From Brachybacterium halotolerans (GTDB lineage Bacteria; Actinomycetota; Actinomycetes; Actinomycetales; Dermabacteraceae), in contig NZ_JAEDAJ010000001.1 in assembly GCF_016623465.1 (NCBI RefSeq), positions 152,227 through 216,226 on the forward strand: DNA of 64,000 bases, read 5' to 3'. The notes below the pieces were generated by a model. It made no database searches. It saw nothing but the letters and a program-made list of their open reading frames with translations, and had not been told where the DNA came from. Every line of letters begins with the position of its first letter. The stretch's first letter is position 1. Below are positions 36,789-49,954 of the stretch, one piece after another. A program made the position numbers and the translations under genes.

Positions 36789-38051
36789 ATGACCGGAGAG
36801 CCGCGACCGCCCGCCCCCGACATCCCGATCCATGACCGCACGGGCCCGTCCCGGCTGCTGCTGCCCACGCTGTGCACCCCGATGTTCCTCGTCCTGCTGG
36901 ACGTGATGGCCATGAACGTCGCGATGCCGTCCCTCGGCCGCGCCCTCGGCGTCGGCCCCGCCTCCTGGCCGCAGGTCGTCGACGCCTATACGGTCCCGCT
37001 CGCCCTCGCGCTCGTGCCGGCGGGCCTGCTCGTCGACCGACTCGGGCCCCGGCGCTCCCTGCTCGCGGGCCTGCTGGTCTGCCTGCTGGCCTGCGTGCTC
37101 GGCGGCATCGCGGGCAGCTGGGGGACGGTGCTGCTCGCGCGCCTCGTCCAGGGGATCTCCGCGGCCGTCATGCTCCCCGCCGATCTCGCCGCGCTCACCC
37201 TCACCTGGACCGAGCCCGCCCCGCGCGCCCATGCGCTGGGCCTGTGGTCCGCCGTGAGCGCGATCGCGACGGCGATCGGACCGGGCGTGGGCGGACTGCT
37301 CGTGGGCGCGGTGGGGTGGCGAGCCGTGTTCTGGGTGAACGTGCCCCTCCTGCTGCTCGCCCTCGTGGGCACCGCTCGCCTGCTCCCCGGCTTCCGCTCC
37401 GGGGCCGGGAGCGGCAGCCGGGACGTCGGAGGAGAGGCCGACGCTCCGGCCTCCGCCTCCGGCGCACCCCCGGCCCTCCGGCCGCTGCTGGTCTCGATCC
37501 TGGTCGCGGCGATGATGACGAGCGGCGCGAACGGCACGCTGCAGGCGATCACCGTTTATCTCCAGCATTCGCTGCGGCTGGCGGCCGCCCCGGCCGGAGC
37601 GGTGCTCCTGCTCGCGACCGCCCCGTTCGTCGTGCTCGGTCCGCTCTCGGGTCGTCTCGTCGCCGCGCGGGGCCGACGGGCGACGGCCGCCGTCGGACTG
37701 GTCCTGGGAGGCTGCGGCCTGCTGACCCTCGGTCACCTCGGCACCGGTGCGGACGTGGTCTCGCTCGTGCCCGCACTGCTCGGCATCGGCGTCGGCCTTG
37801 GGCTGATGACCTCGGCGATCGTGGGGGAGACGATGGCCGCGTGGCCCTCCCGTCCTGGGCTCGCGGGCGGGCTCAACAATGCGCTGCGGCAGGCGGGCAC
37901 GAGCCTCGCCGTCGCCGTCGGCGGCGCGATCGCGGCGCGCAGCGCCGGAGCGGGGATGCTCGCGCGCGTGGGCGGCGCGGCGGGCACGTGGTGGCTGCTC
38001 GGGGCCGTCCTCGTGCTCTGCGCGTTCACGCGGGGGAGCAGGACGCGATGA
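36789..38051 (+). CDS. MFS multidrug-type exporter
   Basis: A 420-residue major facilitator with about 12 hydrophobic segments. Motif A-like VDRLGPRRSLLAG follows segment 2, and GPGVGGLLVGAVGWRAVFWVN is the drug/H+ antiporter motif C plus segment 5-6 link. This points to a drug:H+ antiporter; DHA2 members usually have 14 segments, so it is closer to a 12-segment form. Residues about 202-228 form the central cytoplasmic loop (Gly/Ser-rich). It is divergent to the ArsR-type gene and presumably induced by the compound it exports. The substrate is unknown. It ends 27 bp from the convergent polymerase gene. Confidence 0.88.
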   Translation: MTGEPRPPAPDIPIHDRTGPSRLLLPTLCTPMFLVLLDVMAMNVAMPSLGRALGVGPASWPQVVDAYTVPLALALVPAGLLVDRLGPRRSLLAGLLVCLLACVLGGIAGSWGTVLLARLVQGISAAVMLPADLAALTLTWTEPAPRAHALGLWSAVSAIATAIGPGVGGLLVGAVGWRAVFWVNVPLLLLALVGTARLLPGFRSGAGSGSRDVGGEADAPASASGAPPALRPLLVSILVAAMMTSGANGTLQAITVYLQHSLRLAAAPAGAVLLLATAPFVVLGPLSGRLVAARGRRATAAVGLVLGGCGLLTLGHLGTGADVVSLVPALLGIGVGLGLMTSAIVGETMAAWPSRPGLAGGLNNALRQAGTSLAVAVGGAIAARSAGAGMLARVGGAAGTWWLLGAVLVLCAFTRGSRTR

Positions 38052-38078
38052 CCGGACCGTCGGCCGGACCGTGGGGCG

Positions 38079-39881
38079 TCACTTCTCCGCGGAGCGCTCG
38101 ACGATCTGCAGGTCCAGCAGGAAGTCGACGTCGCTCGCGGGGAAGAGCAGTCGGCCCGCCGTGTCGGCCGCCTCCTGCACGGCCCGCGCCGCCGCCTCCG
38201 CCTGCGCGGCGGGGGCGTGGACGATGACCTCGTCGTGCAGGAAGTAGGCGAGGTGCGCTCGGCGCGCGAAGGCCGGGCCCGACGGCGTCGCCGCCTGCTC
38301 GGGCTCCACCGGGTCGAGCGAGGCGAGGGCGAGCCGCAGCCCCGCCATCCAGGCGAGCGCCCATTCGGCCGCCGTGCCCTGCACGACGAAGTTCCGGGTG
38401 AACCGTCCCCGATCGCGGGCCGCGCGGCGCGAGCGCTCCTGCTCGCCCTCCTGCGCATCGGGCGAGTTCGCCCGGAGCTGGGCCTCGGACCAGGCCGGGT
38501 CGGGAGGTGGCGAGGAGCGTCCCAGCCAGGTGGTGACGGTGCCGCCGCGCTCCCCGGTCGCGGCGGCGTCGTCGACCAGCCGCATGGCGCGGGGGAAGCG
38601 CTCGCGCAGGCGCGGCACCACCCGGGCGCTGTCCCCGGTGGTGCCGCCGTACAGGGCGCCGAGCACGCCGATCTTCGCCTCCTGGCGGGTGGCGACGATC
38701 CCGGCGTCGACGATGCCCGAGTAGAGGTCCTTCCCCGCGCCGGCCGCGGTCATCGCCCGGTCGTCGGACATGGCGGCGAGCACGCGCGGCTCGAGCTGGG
38801 AGACGTCGGCGCTGACCAGCCGCCACCCCGGGTCGGCTCGGAGGGACGGGCGCAGGCGCCGCGGGATCTGCAGGGCCCCGCCGCCGCTGCTCGCCCAGCG
38901 CCCGGTGACCACTCCGCCGGGCACGTACACGGGCCGGTAGCGCCCCTCGTGCACCCACTCCTCGAGCCAGTGCCAGCCGTTGGCCGTGAGCAGCCGCGAC
39001 ATCTTCTTGTACCGCAGCAGCGGCTCGATCACCGGATGATCGATCTCCTGGAGCTCCCATTGGGATGTCGAGGAGACGTCGATGCCGGCGCGTCTCAGCG
39101 CGCGCAGCAGGCGCGGCGGGGAGTCGATGCTCAGCAGCGGGTCGCCCAGCGCGGTGCGGACCTCGGCGGCGGCCTCCGCCATCCGCACGGGCACCTGGTC
39201 GCGTCGCGGGCGCGGTCCCAGGGCCTCGGCGAGGATTCGGTCGTGCTCGACGACGTCCCAGGGGATGCCCGCGGCGTGCATCTCCGCGGCCACGAGCGCG
39301 CCCGCGGACTCGGAGGCGAGGAGGAGCCGGAGCCGCGAGGGGTCGGCGCTGCCCGCGACCGCCGCGCGCTGGCGGCCGTGCTCGGCGAGCACCTCGTCCA
39401 CGCCCTGGGGGACGCCGCCCGTGCGGCCCGCCGCGTCGAGATCGAACAGGGTCGCCCCGGAGCCGCGGCCCTCCCGCTCCGCCCCGACGAGGTCCTCGGG
39501 GGTCTCCCAGGCACGGGCCTCGATCAGCGGCGCCGCATCCGTCTCGCGCACGAGCGCCGAGCGGGAGAGGACCGTGTGGGCGAGGCGCAGGTCGTGGCAG
39601 CGACGCAGGCGCACCCCGGCGCGCAGCAGCGCCGGGCACCAGGTCGCGGCATCCGGCACGACCCAGCGCGGGGACGACGGAGGTCCCAGGGCGGCGTGGT
39701 CGTCCCCTGTCCCGCCGATCTCGATCCCGCGCGCGCGGCGCGGCCAGTCCTCGGCGGCGACCGTCTCGAGGCCCGTCTGCTCGCCCTTCGCGTCGAGCGC
39801 GACGAGCGCGATCCGGCCGTCGGCCCCGCGCGCGACGAGGATCGACGCAGGAGGGGCTCCCTCGGGGACCGGCGTGCTCAC
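38079..39881 (-). CDS. Divergent family-A DNA polymerase (exonuclease-like/polymerase)
   Basis: A 600-residue protein of the actinobacterial group annotated as bifunctional 3'-5' exonuclease/DNA polymerase; cellular role not established. The polymerase domain keeps key residues: motif [19 protein letters not shown] (about residues 353-370; catalytic Asp and steric-gate Glu present, Tyr replaced by Val), motif [16 protein letters not shown] (Arg, Lys, Tyr kept; Klenow Phe762 position is Leu), motif [11 protein letters not shown]. The N-terminal third is exonuclease-like in placement but shows no DEDD set, and there is no 5'-3' exonuclease. GTG 39881 overlaps the upstream hydrolase stop (GTGA). 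It sits between uvrB and uvrA. Confidence 0.88.
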   Translation of the reverse strand: MSTPVPEGAPPASILVARGADGRIALVALDAKGEQTGLETVAAEDWPRRARGIEIGGTGDDHAALGPPSSPRWVVPDAATWCPALLRAGVRLRRCHDLRLAHTVLSRSALVRETDAAPLIEARAWETPEDLVGAEREGRGSGATLFDLDAAGRTGGVPQGVDEVLAEHGRQRAAVAGSADPSRLRLLLASESAGALVAAEMHAAGIPWDVVEHDRILAEALGPRPRRDQVPVRMAEAAAEVRTALGDPLLSIDSPPRLLRALRRAGIDVSSTSQWELQEIDHPVIEPLLRYKKMSRLLTANGWHWLEEWVHEGRYRPVYVPGGVVTGRWASSGGGALQIPRRLRPSLRADPGWRLVSADVSQLEPRVLAAMSDDRAMTAAGAGKDLYSGIVDAGIVATRQEAKIGVLGALYGGTTGDSARVVPRLRERFPRAMRLVDDAAATGERGGTVTTWLGRSSPPPDPAWSEAQLRANSPDAQEGEQERSRRAARDRGRFTRNFVVQGTAAEWALAWMAGLRLALASLDPVEPEQAATPSGPAFARRAHLAYFLHDEVIVHAPAAQAEAAARAVQEAADTAGRLLFPASDVDFLLDLQIVERSAEK

Positions 39882-40627
39882 CAGCCCCGCTCGCGCCAGT
39901 CGCCGAGCTGCGGGCGCTCAGCGCCCAGGGTGGTGTCGTCCCCGTGGCCGGGGTAGACCCAGGTGCTGTCCGGCAGCACGTCGAAGATGCGGTGCTCGAC
40001 GTCGTCGAGCAGCGAGGTGAAGCGCTGGGCATCGCCCTGGGTCGCGCCGACGCCGCCGGGGAACAGGGAGTCGCCCGTGAACAGGTGGTCGCCGTCCTCG
40101 CCGCCGCGCCACAGCAGCGCGATCGAGCCGGGGGTGTGGCCGCGCAGACCGATCACGTGCAGGTCGTTCACGCCCACGCGGATCAGCGCGCCGTCCTCGA
40201 GGGGCTCGTCCGTCGGCGTCGCGATCTCGGGCGCATCGGCCGCCCCCGCGAAGGTGCGGGCGCCGGTGGCCGCCACGAGCTGGGCGAGCGCGCCCACGTG
40301 GTCGTGGTGGCTGTGGGTGGTGACGATCGAGTCGAGGCGGCTCGAGGGGGAGCCCTCGCGCACCAGGCGCAGCAGACGCGGGAGGTCGGCCGCGGCGTCC
40401 ACGAGGAGCTGCGCGCCGGAGACCCGGCAGGTCAGGAGGTAGCTGTTGTTGTCCATCGTGCCCACGGACGCCTTGCGGATCACGAGGGTCGTCATGCGGC
40501 GGGTGGCCGTGGGGCCGTCGACCTCGACGTGGCCGTCGTAGGCGGTGCCGGCGTGGCCACCGGTCGCGGAGACGACGTCCTCGTCCAGCGTCGGGGTGCG
40601 GTTCTCGGGCGCGGGGTGCTCGCTCAT
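39878..40627 (-). CDS. Metallo-beta-lactamase-fold hydrolase, glyoxalase II-like
   Basis: A 249-residue MBL-fold enzyme. The metal motif THSHHDHVG (HxHxDH, about residues 105-113), the further ligands in LRGHTPGS (His about 160) and FTGDSLFPG (Asp about 180), and the C-terminal YPGHGDDT are all present, so it should bind two metals. The pattern fits glyoxalase II or related thioester/ester hydrolases; the substrate is unknown. The first 45 residues are variable. ATG 40627 follows CATACT by 7 nt. The 3' end overlaps the divergent polymerase gene (GTGA), so the two are co-translated; a functional link is not established. Confidence 0.88.
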   Translation of the reverse strand: MSEHPAPENRTPTLDEDVVSATGGHAGTAYDGHVEVDGPTATRRMTTLVIRKASVGTMDNNSYLLTCRVSGAQLLVDAAADLPRLLRLVREGSPSSRLDSIVTTHSHHDHVGALAQLVAATGARTFAGAADAPEIATPTDEPLEDGALIRVGVNDLHVIGLRGHTPGSIALLWRGGEDGDHLFTGDSLFPGGVGATQGDAQRFTSLLDDVEHRIFDVLPDSTWVYPGHGDDTTLGAERPQLGDWRERGW

Positions 40628-40634
40628 GCTCCTC

Positions 40635-40640
40635 AGTATG
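40635..40640 (-). promoter_or_regulatory. Candidate leaderless -10 for MBL hydrolase gene
   Basis: CATACT (minus strand) 7 nt before the ATG at 40627; identical to the TRIC gene hexamer. Confidence 0.45.
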
Positions 40641-40782
40641 GCGCGCCGCGCGCGCCGCTCCCATCTCGCGCCTCGCCACGCGAGAATCGGCCGACGGCGT
40701 CAGCGGACATGCGCGTGTCCGCGGAGCGCGGAATCGGGGTGGCAGCGGACTCACCGGGCCCTCGCGCGTCGGTTCCCGCTCG

Positions 40783-40788
40783 TAGGAT
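40783..40788 (+). promoter_or_regulatory. Candidate leaderless -10 for uvrA
   Basis: TAGGAT 7 nt before GTG 40796. Confidence 0.5.
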
Positions 40789-40795
40789 GGGACGT

Positions 40796-43645
<2,850 letters not shown>

Positions 43646-43654
43646 CCGTCCTCC

Positions 43655-45544
43655 ATGGCTGACCCGTCGACCTACCGTCCCGCGACAGGGACCATTCCGA
43701 CCTCCCCGGGCGTCTACCGCTTCCGCGACGCCGACTCCCGGGTGATCTACGTCGGCAAGGCGAAGAACCTGCGGGCGCGGCTGTCGAACTACTTCCAGGA
43801 CCTCTCGGCCCTCCACGAGCGCACCCGGCGGATGGTCACCACGGCGACGGGCGTCGAGTGGACGGTGGTGCGCACCGAGGTCGAGGCGCTGACCCTCGAG
43901 TACACGTGGATCAAGGAGTTCGATCCGCGGTTCAACGTGAAGTTCCGCGACGACAAGTCCTACCCCTACCTGGCCGTGACCATGGGGGAGGAGGTGCCGC
44001 GCGTCCACATCACGCGCCGGCCCCGCACCAAGGGCGACCGCGTCTTCGGCCCCTACACGCAGGTGTGGGCGATCCGCGAGACCCTCGACCTGATGCTCCG
44101 CGTGTTCCCCGTGCGCTCCTGCACCGCCGGCGTCTACCGGCGCGCCGAGCGGTCCGGACGGCCCTGCCTGCTCGGCTTCATCGGCAAGTGCTCGGCGCCG
44201 TGCGTCGGCGACATCTCGGTGGAGGACCACCGCCGCCTCGCCGAGCAGTTCAGCGACTTCATGGCCGGCAACACCGGCGCCTATCTGCGGCGCATCGAGA
44301 AGCGCATGCGCGAGGCCGCCGCCGCCCAGGACTACGAGACCGCCGCCGGGCTGCGCGACGACCTGCAGGCGCTCGAGAAGGTCATGGAGAAGAACTCCGT
44401 GGTGCTCTCCGACGCGACCGACGCGGACCTCGTGGCCCTCGTCCAGGACGAGCTCGAGGCCTCCATCCAGGTCTTCCACGTGCGCGGCGGGAGGATCCGC
44501 GGCCAGCGCGGCTGGACCGCCGAGATCCTCGACGAGTCCGGCCCCGGCGACCTCATGGAGCGGGCGCTGGCGACCCTGTACACCGACGGGGAGGCCCCCG
44601 CCGAGGTGCTCGTGAGCGAGATGCCGACCAACGCGGACCAGGTGCAGGAGCTCGTCGGCCGGCGCGTCGACCTGCGCGTGCCCCGCCGCGGGGAGAAGAA
44701 GGAGCTGCTGGAGACCGTCGGCGCCAATGCGGAGGAGGCCCTGCGCCTGCACCGGCTGCGCCGCACGGGCGACCTCACGGCCCGCACCAAGGCCCTCGAG
44801 GACCTCGGGGAGGCGCTGGACCTCGCGGAGCCCCCGCTGCGCATCGAGTGCTTCGACATCTCCCACTCCCAGGGGACGAACGTCGTCGGCTCCCAGGTGG
44901 TCTTCGAGGACGGGCTGCCCAAGAAGAGCGAGTACCGGCGCTACTCCGTGACGGGGGAGGCCGCGCGCGACGACACGGCCTCCATGTACGACGTGATCCG
45001 CCGGCGCCTCCAGCGGCACCTCGATCCCGCCCCCGCCGACGACGAGGACTCCCGCCGCTTCGCCTACCCGCCCGCGCTGATCCTCGTCGACGGCGGGCAG
45101 CCGCAGGTCGCGGCCGCGCAGCGGGCCTTCGAGGACCTTGGCGTCACCGACATCGCCCTCGCCGGCATCGCCAAGCGGCTCGAGGAGATCTGGCTGCCCG
45201 GCGACGACTACCCGGTGATCCTGCCCCGCACCAGCGAGGCGCTGTTCCTCGTCCAGCGCCTGCGCGACGAGGCCCACCGCTTCGCGATCTCCTACCACCG
45301 CTCCAAGCGCGGCCGCGCCATGCAGGCGAGCGCCCTGGACGGCGTGCCCGGCCTGGGGCCGGCCCGTCGGCGGGCGCTGCTCGACCGCTTCACGACGGTC
45401 GCGAACATCCGTGAGGCCGATGCGGAGACCCTCCAGGAGGTCCAGGGCATCGGCCCGCAGCTCGCCGCGCAGGTGCTCGCGACCCTGCGCGGGGAGGAGC
45501 CCGGCCCGGCGGTCGACATGGCGACGGGCGAGATCCTCGAGTGA
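43655..45544 (+). CDS. uvrC: UvrABC excision nuclease subunit C
   Basis: Dual-incision nuclease of excision repair, 629 residues. The N-terminal GIY-YIG domain reads [20 protein letters not shown] (about residues 14-33); a four-Cys-like region [21 protein letters not shown] follows; the UVR motif (about 205-240) contacts UvrB; the RNase H-like nuclease has CFDISHSQG and [11 protein letters not shown] (about 475); and two helix-hairpin-helix motifs close the protein ([23 protein letters not shown]). It begins 9 nt after uvrA and belongs to its transcript. Full length. Confidence 0.97.
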   Translation: MADPSTYRPATGTIPTSPGVYRFRDADSRVIYVGKAKNLRARLSNYFQDLSALHERTRRMVTTATGVEWTVVRTEVEALTLEYTWIKEFDPRFNVKFRDDKSYPYLAVTMGEEVPRVHITRRPRTKGDRVFGPYTQVWAIRETLDLMLRVFPVRSCTAGVYRRAERSGRPCLLGFIGKCSAPCVGDISVEDHRRLAEQFSDFMAGNTGAYLRRIEKRMREAAAAQDYETAAGLRDDLQALEKVMEKNSVVLSDATDADLVALVQDELEASIQVFHVRGGRIRGQRGWTAEILDESGPGDLMERALATLYTDGEAPAEVLVSEMPTNADQVQELVGRRVDLRVPRRGEKKELLETVGANAEEALRLHRLRRTGDLTARTKALEDLGEALDLAEPPLRIECFDISHSQGTNVVGSQVVFEDGLPKKSEYRRYSVTGEAARDDTASMYDVIRRRLQRHLDPAPADDEDSRRFAYPPALILVDGGQPQVAAAQRAFEDLGVTDIALAGIAKRLEEIWLPGDDYPVILPRTSEALFLVQRLRDEAHRFAISYHRSKRGRAMQASALDGVPGLGPARRRALLDRFTTVANIREADAETLQEVQGIGPQLAAQVLATLRGEEPGPAVDMATGEILE

Positions 45545-45602
45545 CCCGCGGGGCGTCCGGGCGATCCTCACCACGGATCCCTCGGCGTCCATCCGCGGGC
45601 GG

Positions 45603-45608
45603 TACCCT
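45603..45608 (+). promoter_or_regulatory. Candidate -10 hexamer for rapZ
   Basis: TACCCT about 88 bp upstream of rapZ, after uvrC. Weak, positional inference. Confidence 0.3.
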
Positions 45609-45625
45609 TCACCAGCACGAGGACG

Positions 45626-45667
45626 ATGACGACGGCCCTCGACCCCGAGCTCGACCCCGACCCCTGA
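45626..45667 (+). CDS. Possible 13-codon upstream ORF before rapZ
   Basis: ATG 45626 with GAGG nearby (45619-45622) encodes MTTALDPELDPDP and stops 28 nt before the rapZ ATG. It sits in a GACCCC-rich, partly repetitive leader. Asp-Pro-rich nascent chains can slow ribosomes, so a regulatory uORF is possible, but chance cannot be excluded. Confidence 0.25.
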   Translation: MTTALDPELDPDP

Positions 45668-45695
45668 CCCCGACCTCGACGAAGGAGCAGCATCC

Positions 45696-46631
45696 ATGTC
45701 GCAGGACAGCAGCGTCCCGGAGTCCGCGCCCGCCGAGGGCGCGCCGGAGCCGGAGCCCGATCGGGCGGCGCCGCCGGGCGACGTCGTGATCATCACGGGC
45801 CTCGCAGGCGCGGGGCGCGAGACGGCCGCCCACGCCCTCGAGGACCTGGGCTGGTACGTCGTCTACAACATCGCGCCGCAGCTGATCCCGCGCCTCTACG
45901 AGCTCCAGCAGCAGGCCGAGGGCCGCGAGACCCGCTTCGCCGTGGTCGTCGACCCCCGCTCCGGCCCGTTCTTCTCCGAGCTGTCCCAGGTGATCGAGCA
46001 GATGCGCGCCTCCGAGATGCGGGTGCGGCTGGTCTTCCTCACCGCCGACGAGCACACGCTCGTGCGCCGCTTCGACTCCGTGCGCCGCCCCCACCCGCTG
46101 CAGGGGGAGGAGGGCGTGCTCGAGGGCATCCGCCGCGAGCGGGAGATGCTCGCGCCCTACCGGCGCCTCGCCGACGTCGCGATCGACACGTCCCCGCTGA
46201 ACGTGCACCAGCTGACGATGAAGATGCGCACCACCTTCGGCTCGCACAGCGAGCAGGCGCTCACCGTGAACGTCATGTCCTTCGGCTTCAAGTACGGGAT
46301 CCCGATCGAGGCCGATCACGTCAGCGACGTCCGCTTCATCCCCAACCCGTACTGGGTGCCCGAGCTGCGCTCCCAGCGCGGCACCGATCCGGCGGTCGCC
46401 GAGTTCGTGCTCGCCGACCCCAACGGCGCCGAGTTCGCCGCCCGCTACCTCGACATGATCCGTCCCGTGCTGCGCGGTTACTCGGCGGAGAACAAGCACT
46501 TCACGACGATCGCGATCGGCTGCACGGGCGGCAAGCACCGCTCGGTCGCGATGGCGGAGAAGATCGGGGAGGACCTGCGCCAGGCGGGCTTCGCGGTGCG
46601 CGTGCGCCACCGGGATCTGGGGCGCGAGTGA
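45696..46631 (+). CDS. rapZ: RapZ/YvcJ-family protein with degenerate P-loop
   Basis: A 311-residue RapZ-type protein; family members bind nucleotides or RNA and, in enterobacteria, control GlmS synthesis through small RNAs. The N-terminal Walker A is altered: ITGLAGAGRETAAHALEDLG has Arg for Lys and Glu for the following Ser/Thr, and VVYNIAPQLI replaces the usual VVDNLP. The C-terminal domain is intact: NVMSFGFKYGIPIEADHV, FIPNPYW and GCTGGKHRSVAMAE. A 27-residue acidic leader precedes it. GAAGGAG lies upstream of the ATG. It overlaps yvcK (GTGA), and rapZ-yvcK-whiA is the conserved gram-positive trio. Confidence 0.93.
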   Translation: MSQDSSVPESAPAEGAPEPEPDRAAPPGDVVIITGLAGAGRETAAHALEDLGWYVVYNIAPQLIPRLYELQQQAEGRETRFAVVVDPRSGPFFSELSQVIEQMRASEMRVRLVFLTADEHTLVRRFDSVRRPHPLQGEEGVLEGIRREREMLAPYRRLADVAIDTSPLNVHQLTMKMRTTFGSHSEQALTVNVMSFGFKYGIPIEADHVSDVRFIPNPYWVPELRSQRGTDPAVAEFVLADPNGAEFAARYLDMIRPVLRGYSAENKHFTTIAIGCTGGKHRSVAMAEKIGEDLRQAGFAVRVRHRDLGRE

Positions 46632-47686
46632 CCGCCGCCGGACTGCCCCCGCACCTGCGACGCGGTTCGCGCAGCGGCCCCCGCCGCGCCCTGTCCTCGC
46701 CGCGCCGCGCGGTCGCCCTCGGCGGCGGCCACGGGCTCGCCGCGAACCTGCGGTCCCTGCGCCTGCTGGTCGACGACATCACGGCCGTGGTCACGGTCGC
46801 GGACGACGGCGGCTCCTCGGGGCGCATCCGCGCCGAGCTGCCCGTGCTGCCCCCCGGGGACCTGCGGATGGCGCTCGCGGCGCTGTGCGAGGACTCCGAC
46901 TGGGGCGCCTTCTGGCACGACGCCGTCCAGCACCGCTTCGTCACCGACGGCGACCTCGACGGCCACGCCCTCGGGAACCTCATGATCGTGGCCATGTGGC
47001 AGATCCTCGAGGACCCGATCGCGGGCCTGGACCGGATCGGCGAGCTGCTCGGCGCCCGCGGGCGCGTCCTGCCCATGGCGCTGGACCCCCTGGACATCGA
47101 GGCGCAGGTGGCCTTCGCGGACGGCACCCGCGGCACGGTGCGCGGCCAGGCGCAGGTCGCGAAGGTCCCCGGGCGGGTCGAGTCGATGCGGCTGATCCCG
47201 GAGCGGCCCCGGGTGCCCGAGGAGGTGCTGCGCGCGATCGCGGAGGCCGACTGGGTGATCGTCGGCCCCGGCTCCTGGTACACCTCGGTGCTGCCGCACC
47301 TGCAGATCCCCGAGATCGCGGAGGCCCTGCGCACCACCCGCGCCCACCGCTGCGTGGTCATGAACCTCTCCTCGGGGGGCGAGGAGATCGAGGGGATGCG
47401 CAGCACGGACCTGCTGCGCGTGCTGCTGGACAGCGCGCCCGAGACGAGCTTCGACACCGTGATCGCCGACCCGACGGCCCTCGAGGACGCGGTGGAGCTC
47501 GCGGAGTTCGCGCGCACACGAGGAATACGTACCCTGCTGAGGCAGGTGAGCGTGGGCGGCGGGGTGCCGGTCCACGACCCCGTGCGGCTCGCCGCCGCCT
47601 ACCGCGACGTGTTCGACGGCGTGTACGGGGATGTCGAGGGGACGCAGGACGAGGAAGAGGGGACTCAGCATGGCATTGACCGCTGA
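46628..47686 (+). CDS. yvcK: YvcK/CofD-like gluconeogenesis factor
   Basis: A 352-residue member of the YvcK family, which binds UDP-sugars and is needed for cell wall and carbon balance in other bacteria (CuvA in mycobacteria). Motifs: [14 protein letters not shown] (about residues 29-42), [14 protein letters not shown] (about 56-69), GHALGNLMI (near 116), [14 protein letters not shown] (about 215-228). Overlap GTGA with rapZ and 17-bp overlap with whiA. The first 28 residues are basic and low complexity. Possible regulation by Ser/Thr kinases is known for relatives, not visible here. Confidence 0.94.
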   Translation: MTAAGLPPHLRRGSRSGPRRALSSPRRAVALGGGHGLAANLRSLRLLVDDITAVVTVADDGGSSGRIRAELPVLPPGDLRMALAALCEDSDWGAFWHDAVQHRFVTDGDLDGHALGNLMIVAMWQILEDPIAGLDRIGELLGARGRVLPMALDPLDIEAQVAFADGTRGTVRGQAQVAKVPGRVESMRLIPERPRVPEEVLRAIAEADWVIVGPGSWYTSVLPHLQIPEIAEALRTTRAHRCVVMNLSSGGEEIEGMRSTDLLRVLLDSAPETSFDTVIADPTALEDAVELAEFARTRGIRTLLRQVSVGGGVPVHDPVRLAAAYRDVFDGVYGDVEGTQDEEEGTQHGIDR

Positions 47687-48653
47687 CGCCAAGGAGGAGC
47701 TGTCGCGGATCGACGTGGCGCGCCCGTCGGCCCGGAAGGCGGAGGCCGCGGCGATGCTGCGCTTCGCCGGCGGCCTGCATCTGCAGGGCGGGCGCGTGGT
47801 GATCGAGGCCGAGGTGGACAGCACCGCGACCGCGCGGCGGCTGCGCGCGATCATCGCCGACGTCTACGGGCACGGCAGCGATATCGCGGTGCTCGCACCG
47901 TCGGGGATCCGGCGCTCGACGACGTACATCGTGCGCGTGCACGGCGACGGCGCGGTGCTCGCCCGCCAGACGGGCCTGCTGGACGCCCGCGGCCGTCCCG
48001 TGCGCGGGATGCCGCCGGCCGTCGTCGGCGGCGCCGCGGTGGACGCCGAGGCTGCCTGGCGCGGCGCGTTCCTCGCCCGCGGCTCCCTCACCGAGCCGGG
48101 CCGCAGCTCCGCGCTCGAGCTCGGCTGCCCGGGGCCCGAGGTCGCGCTCGCGATGGTGGGCGCCGCCCGGCGCCTGGGCATCGCCTCGAAGGCCCGCGAG
48201 GTCCGCGGCGGCGACCGCGTGGTGCTGCGCGACGGCGACGCGATCGCCGCCCTGCTCACGCGCATGGGCGCCCATCAGACCGTCCTGGTGTGGGAGGAGC
48301 GGCGCACGCGCCGCGAGGTCCGCGCGACCGCCCACCGCCTGGCGAACTTCGACGACGCCAACCTGCGTCGCTCGGCGCGGGCCGCGGTCGCCGCGGGGCA
48401 GCGCGTGGAGCGCGCGCTGGAGATCCTGGGCGACGAGGTCCCCGAGCACCTGCGCGAGGCCGGACGCCTGCGCGTCGAGCACCGTCAGGCGAGCCTCGAG
48501 GAGCTCGGCCGCCACGCCGATCCGCCGATGACCAAGGACGCGGTCGCCGGTCGCATCCGCCGCCTGCTCGCGATGGCCGACAAGCGCGCCGAGGAGCTCG
48601 GCGTCCCCGGCACCGACGAGGTCAACGAGGGCGGCGAGGACGCGCGCTCCTGA
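47670..48653 (+). CDS. whiA: WhiA sporulation/division regulator
   Basis: DNA-binding protein found in nearly all Gram-positives; in Streptomyces it controls sporulation septation, elsewhere cell division and chromosome segregation. The 327-residue protein has an N-terminal domain related to LAGLIDADG homing endonucleases ([23 protein letters not shown], about residues 128-150) and a C-terminal helix-turn-helix (about 260-315; [21 protein letters not shown]). ATG 47670 is preceded by GGAAGAGGGG. It overlaps yvcK by 17 bp. It is followed by the gap promoter region. Confidence 0.95.
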   Translation: MALTADAKEELSRIDVARPSARKAEAAAMLRFAGGLHLQGGRVVIEAEVDSTATARRLRAIIADVYGHGSDIAVLAPSGIRRSTTYIVRVHGDGAVLARQTGLLDARGRPVRGMPPAVVGGAAVDAEAAWRGAFLARGSLTEPGRSSALELGCPGPEVALAMVGAARRLGIASKAREVRGGDRVVLRDGDAIAALLTRMGAHQTVLVWEERRTRREVRATAHRLANFDDANLRRSARAAVAAGQRVERALEILGDEVPEHLREAGRLRVEHRQASLEELGRHADPPMTKDAVAGRIRRLLAMADKRAEELGVPGTDEVNEGGEDARS

Positions 48654-48713
48654 GCCGGGAGCCGCGCTGCGGTCCAGGGAGCGGACCCGTTCCGACGTGA
48701 CCCAGTGCATTGA

Positions 48714-48719
48714 TAGACT
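48714..48719 (+). promoter_or_regulatory. Candidate gap promoter (-10)
   Basis: TAGACT with a TTCCGA hexamer 18 nt upstream (48690-48695), giving a gap leader of about 115 nt. This is one of the better promoter candidates because both elements are present. Confidence 0.45.
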
Positions 48720-48721
48720 GA

Positions 48722-49843
<1,122 letters not shown>

Positions 49844-49868
49844 CCCTCTCCCTCACGGAGAACGGGTC

Positions 49869-49924
49869 CGACGGAGCCCGTCCGGCGCCGCCCCTGCGAG
49901 GCGCGGCCCGGGCGGGCTCCGTCG
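49869..49924 (+). other. Long hairpin in the gap-pgk spacer
   Basis: Perfect 12-bp arms CGACGGAGCCCG (49869-49880) and CGGGCTCCGTCG (49913-49924) enclose a 32-nt GC-rich loop with its own short stem. It could stabilise the gap 3' end, partially terminate, or mark a processing site, allowing gap to exceed pgk-tpiA expression. Confidence 0.5.
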
Positions 49925-49954
49925 CACGCACCCCTCGACACTAGGAGCCACCCC

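Noticed and set aside
40628-40795. SOS (LexA) box upstream of uvrA
   Set aside because: No TCGAAC-N4-GTTCGA-type palindrome is visible here or upstream of uvrB, so I do not claim SOS control.
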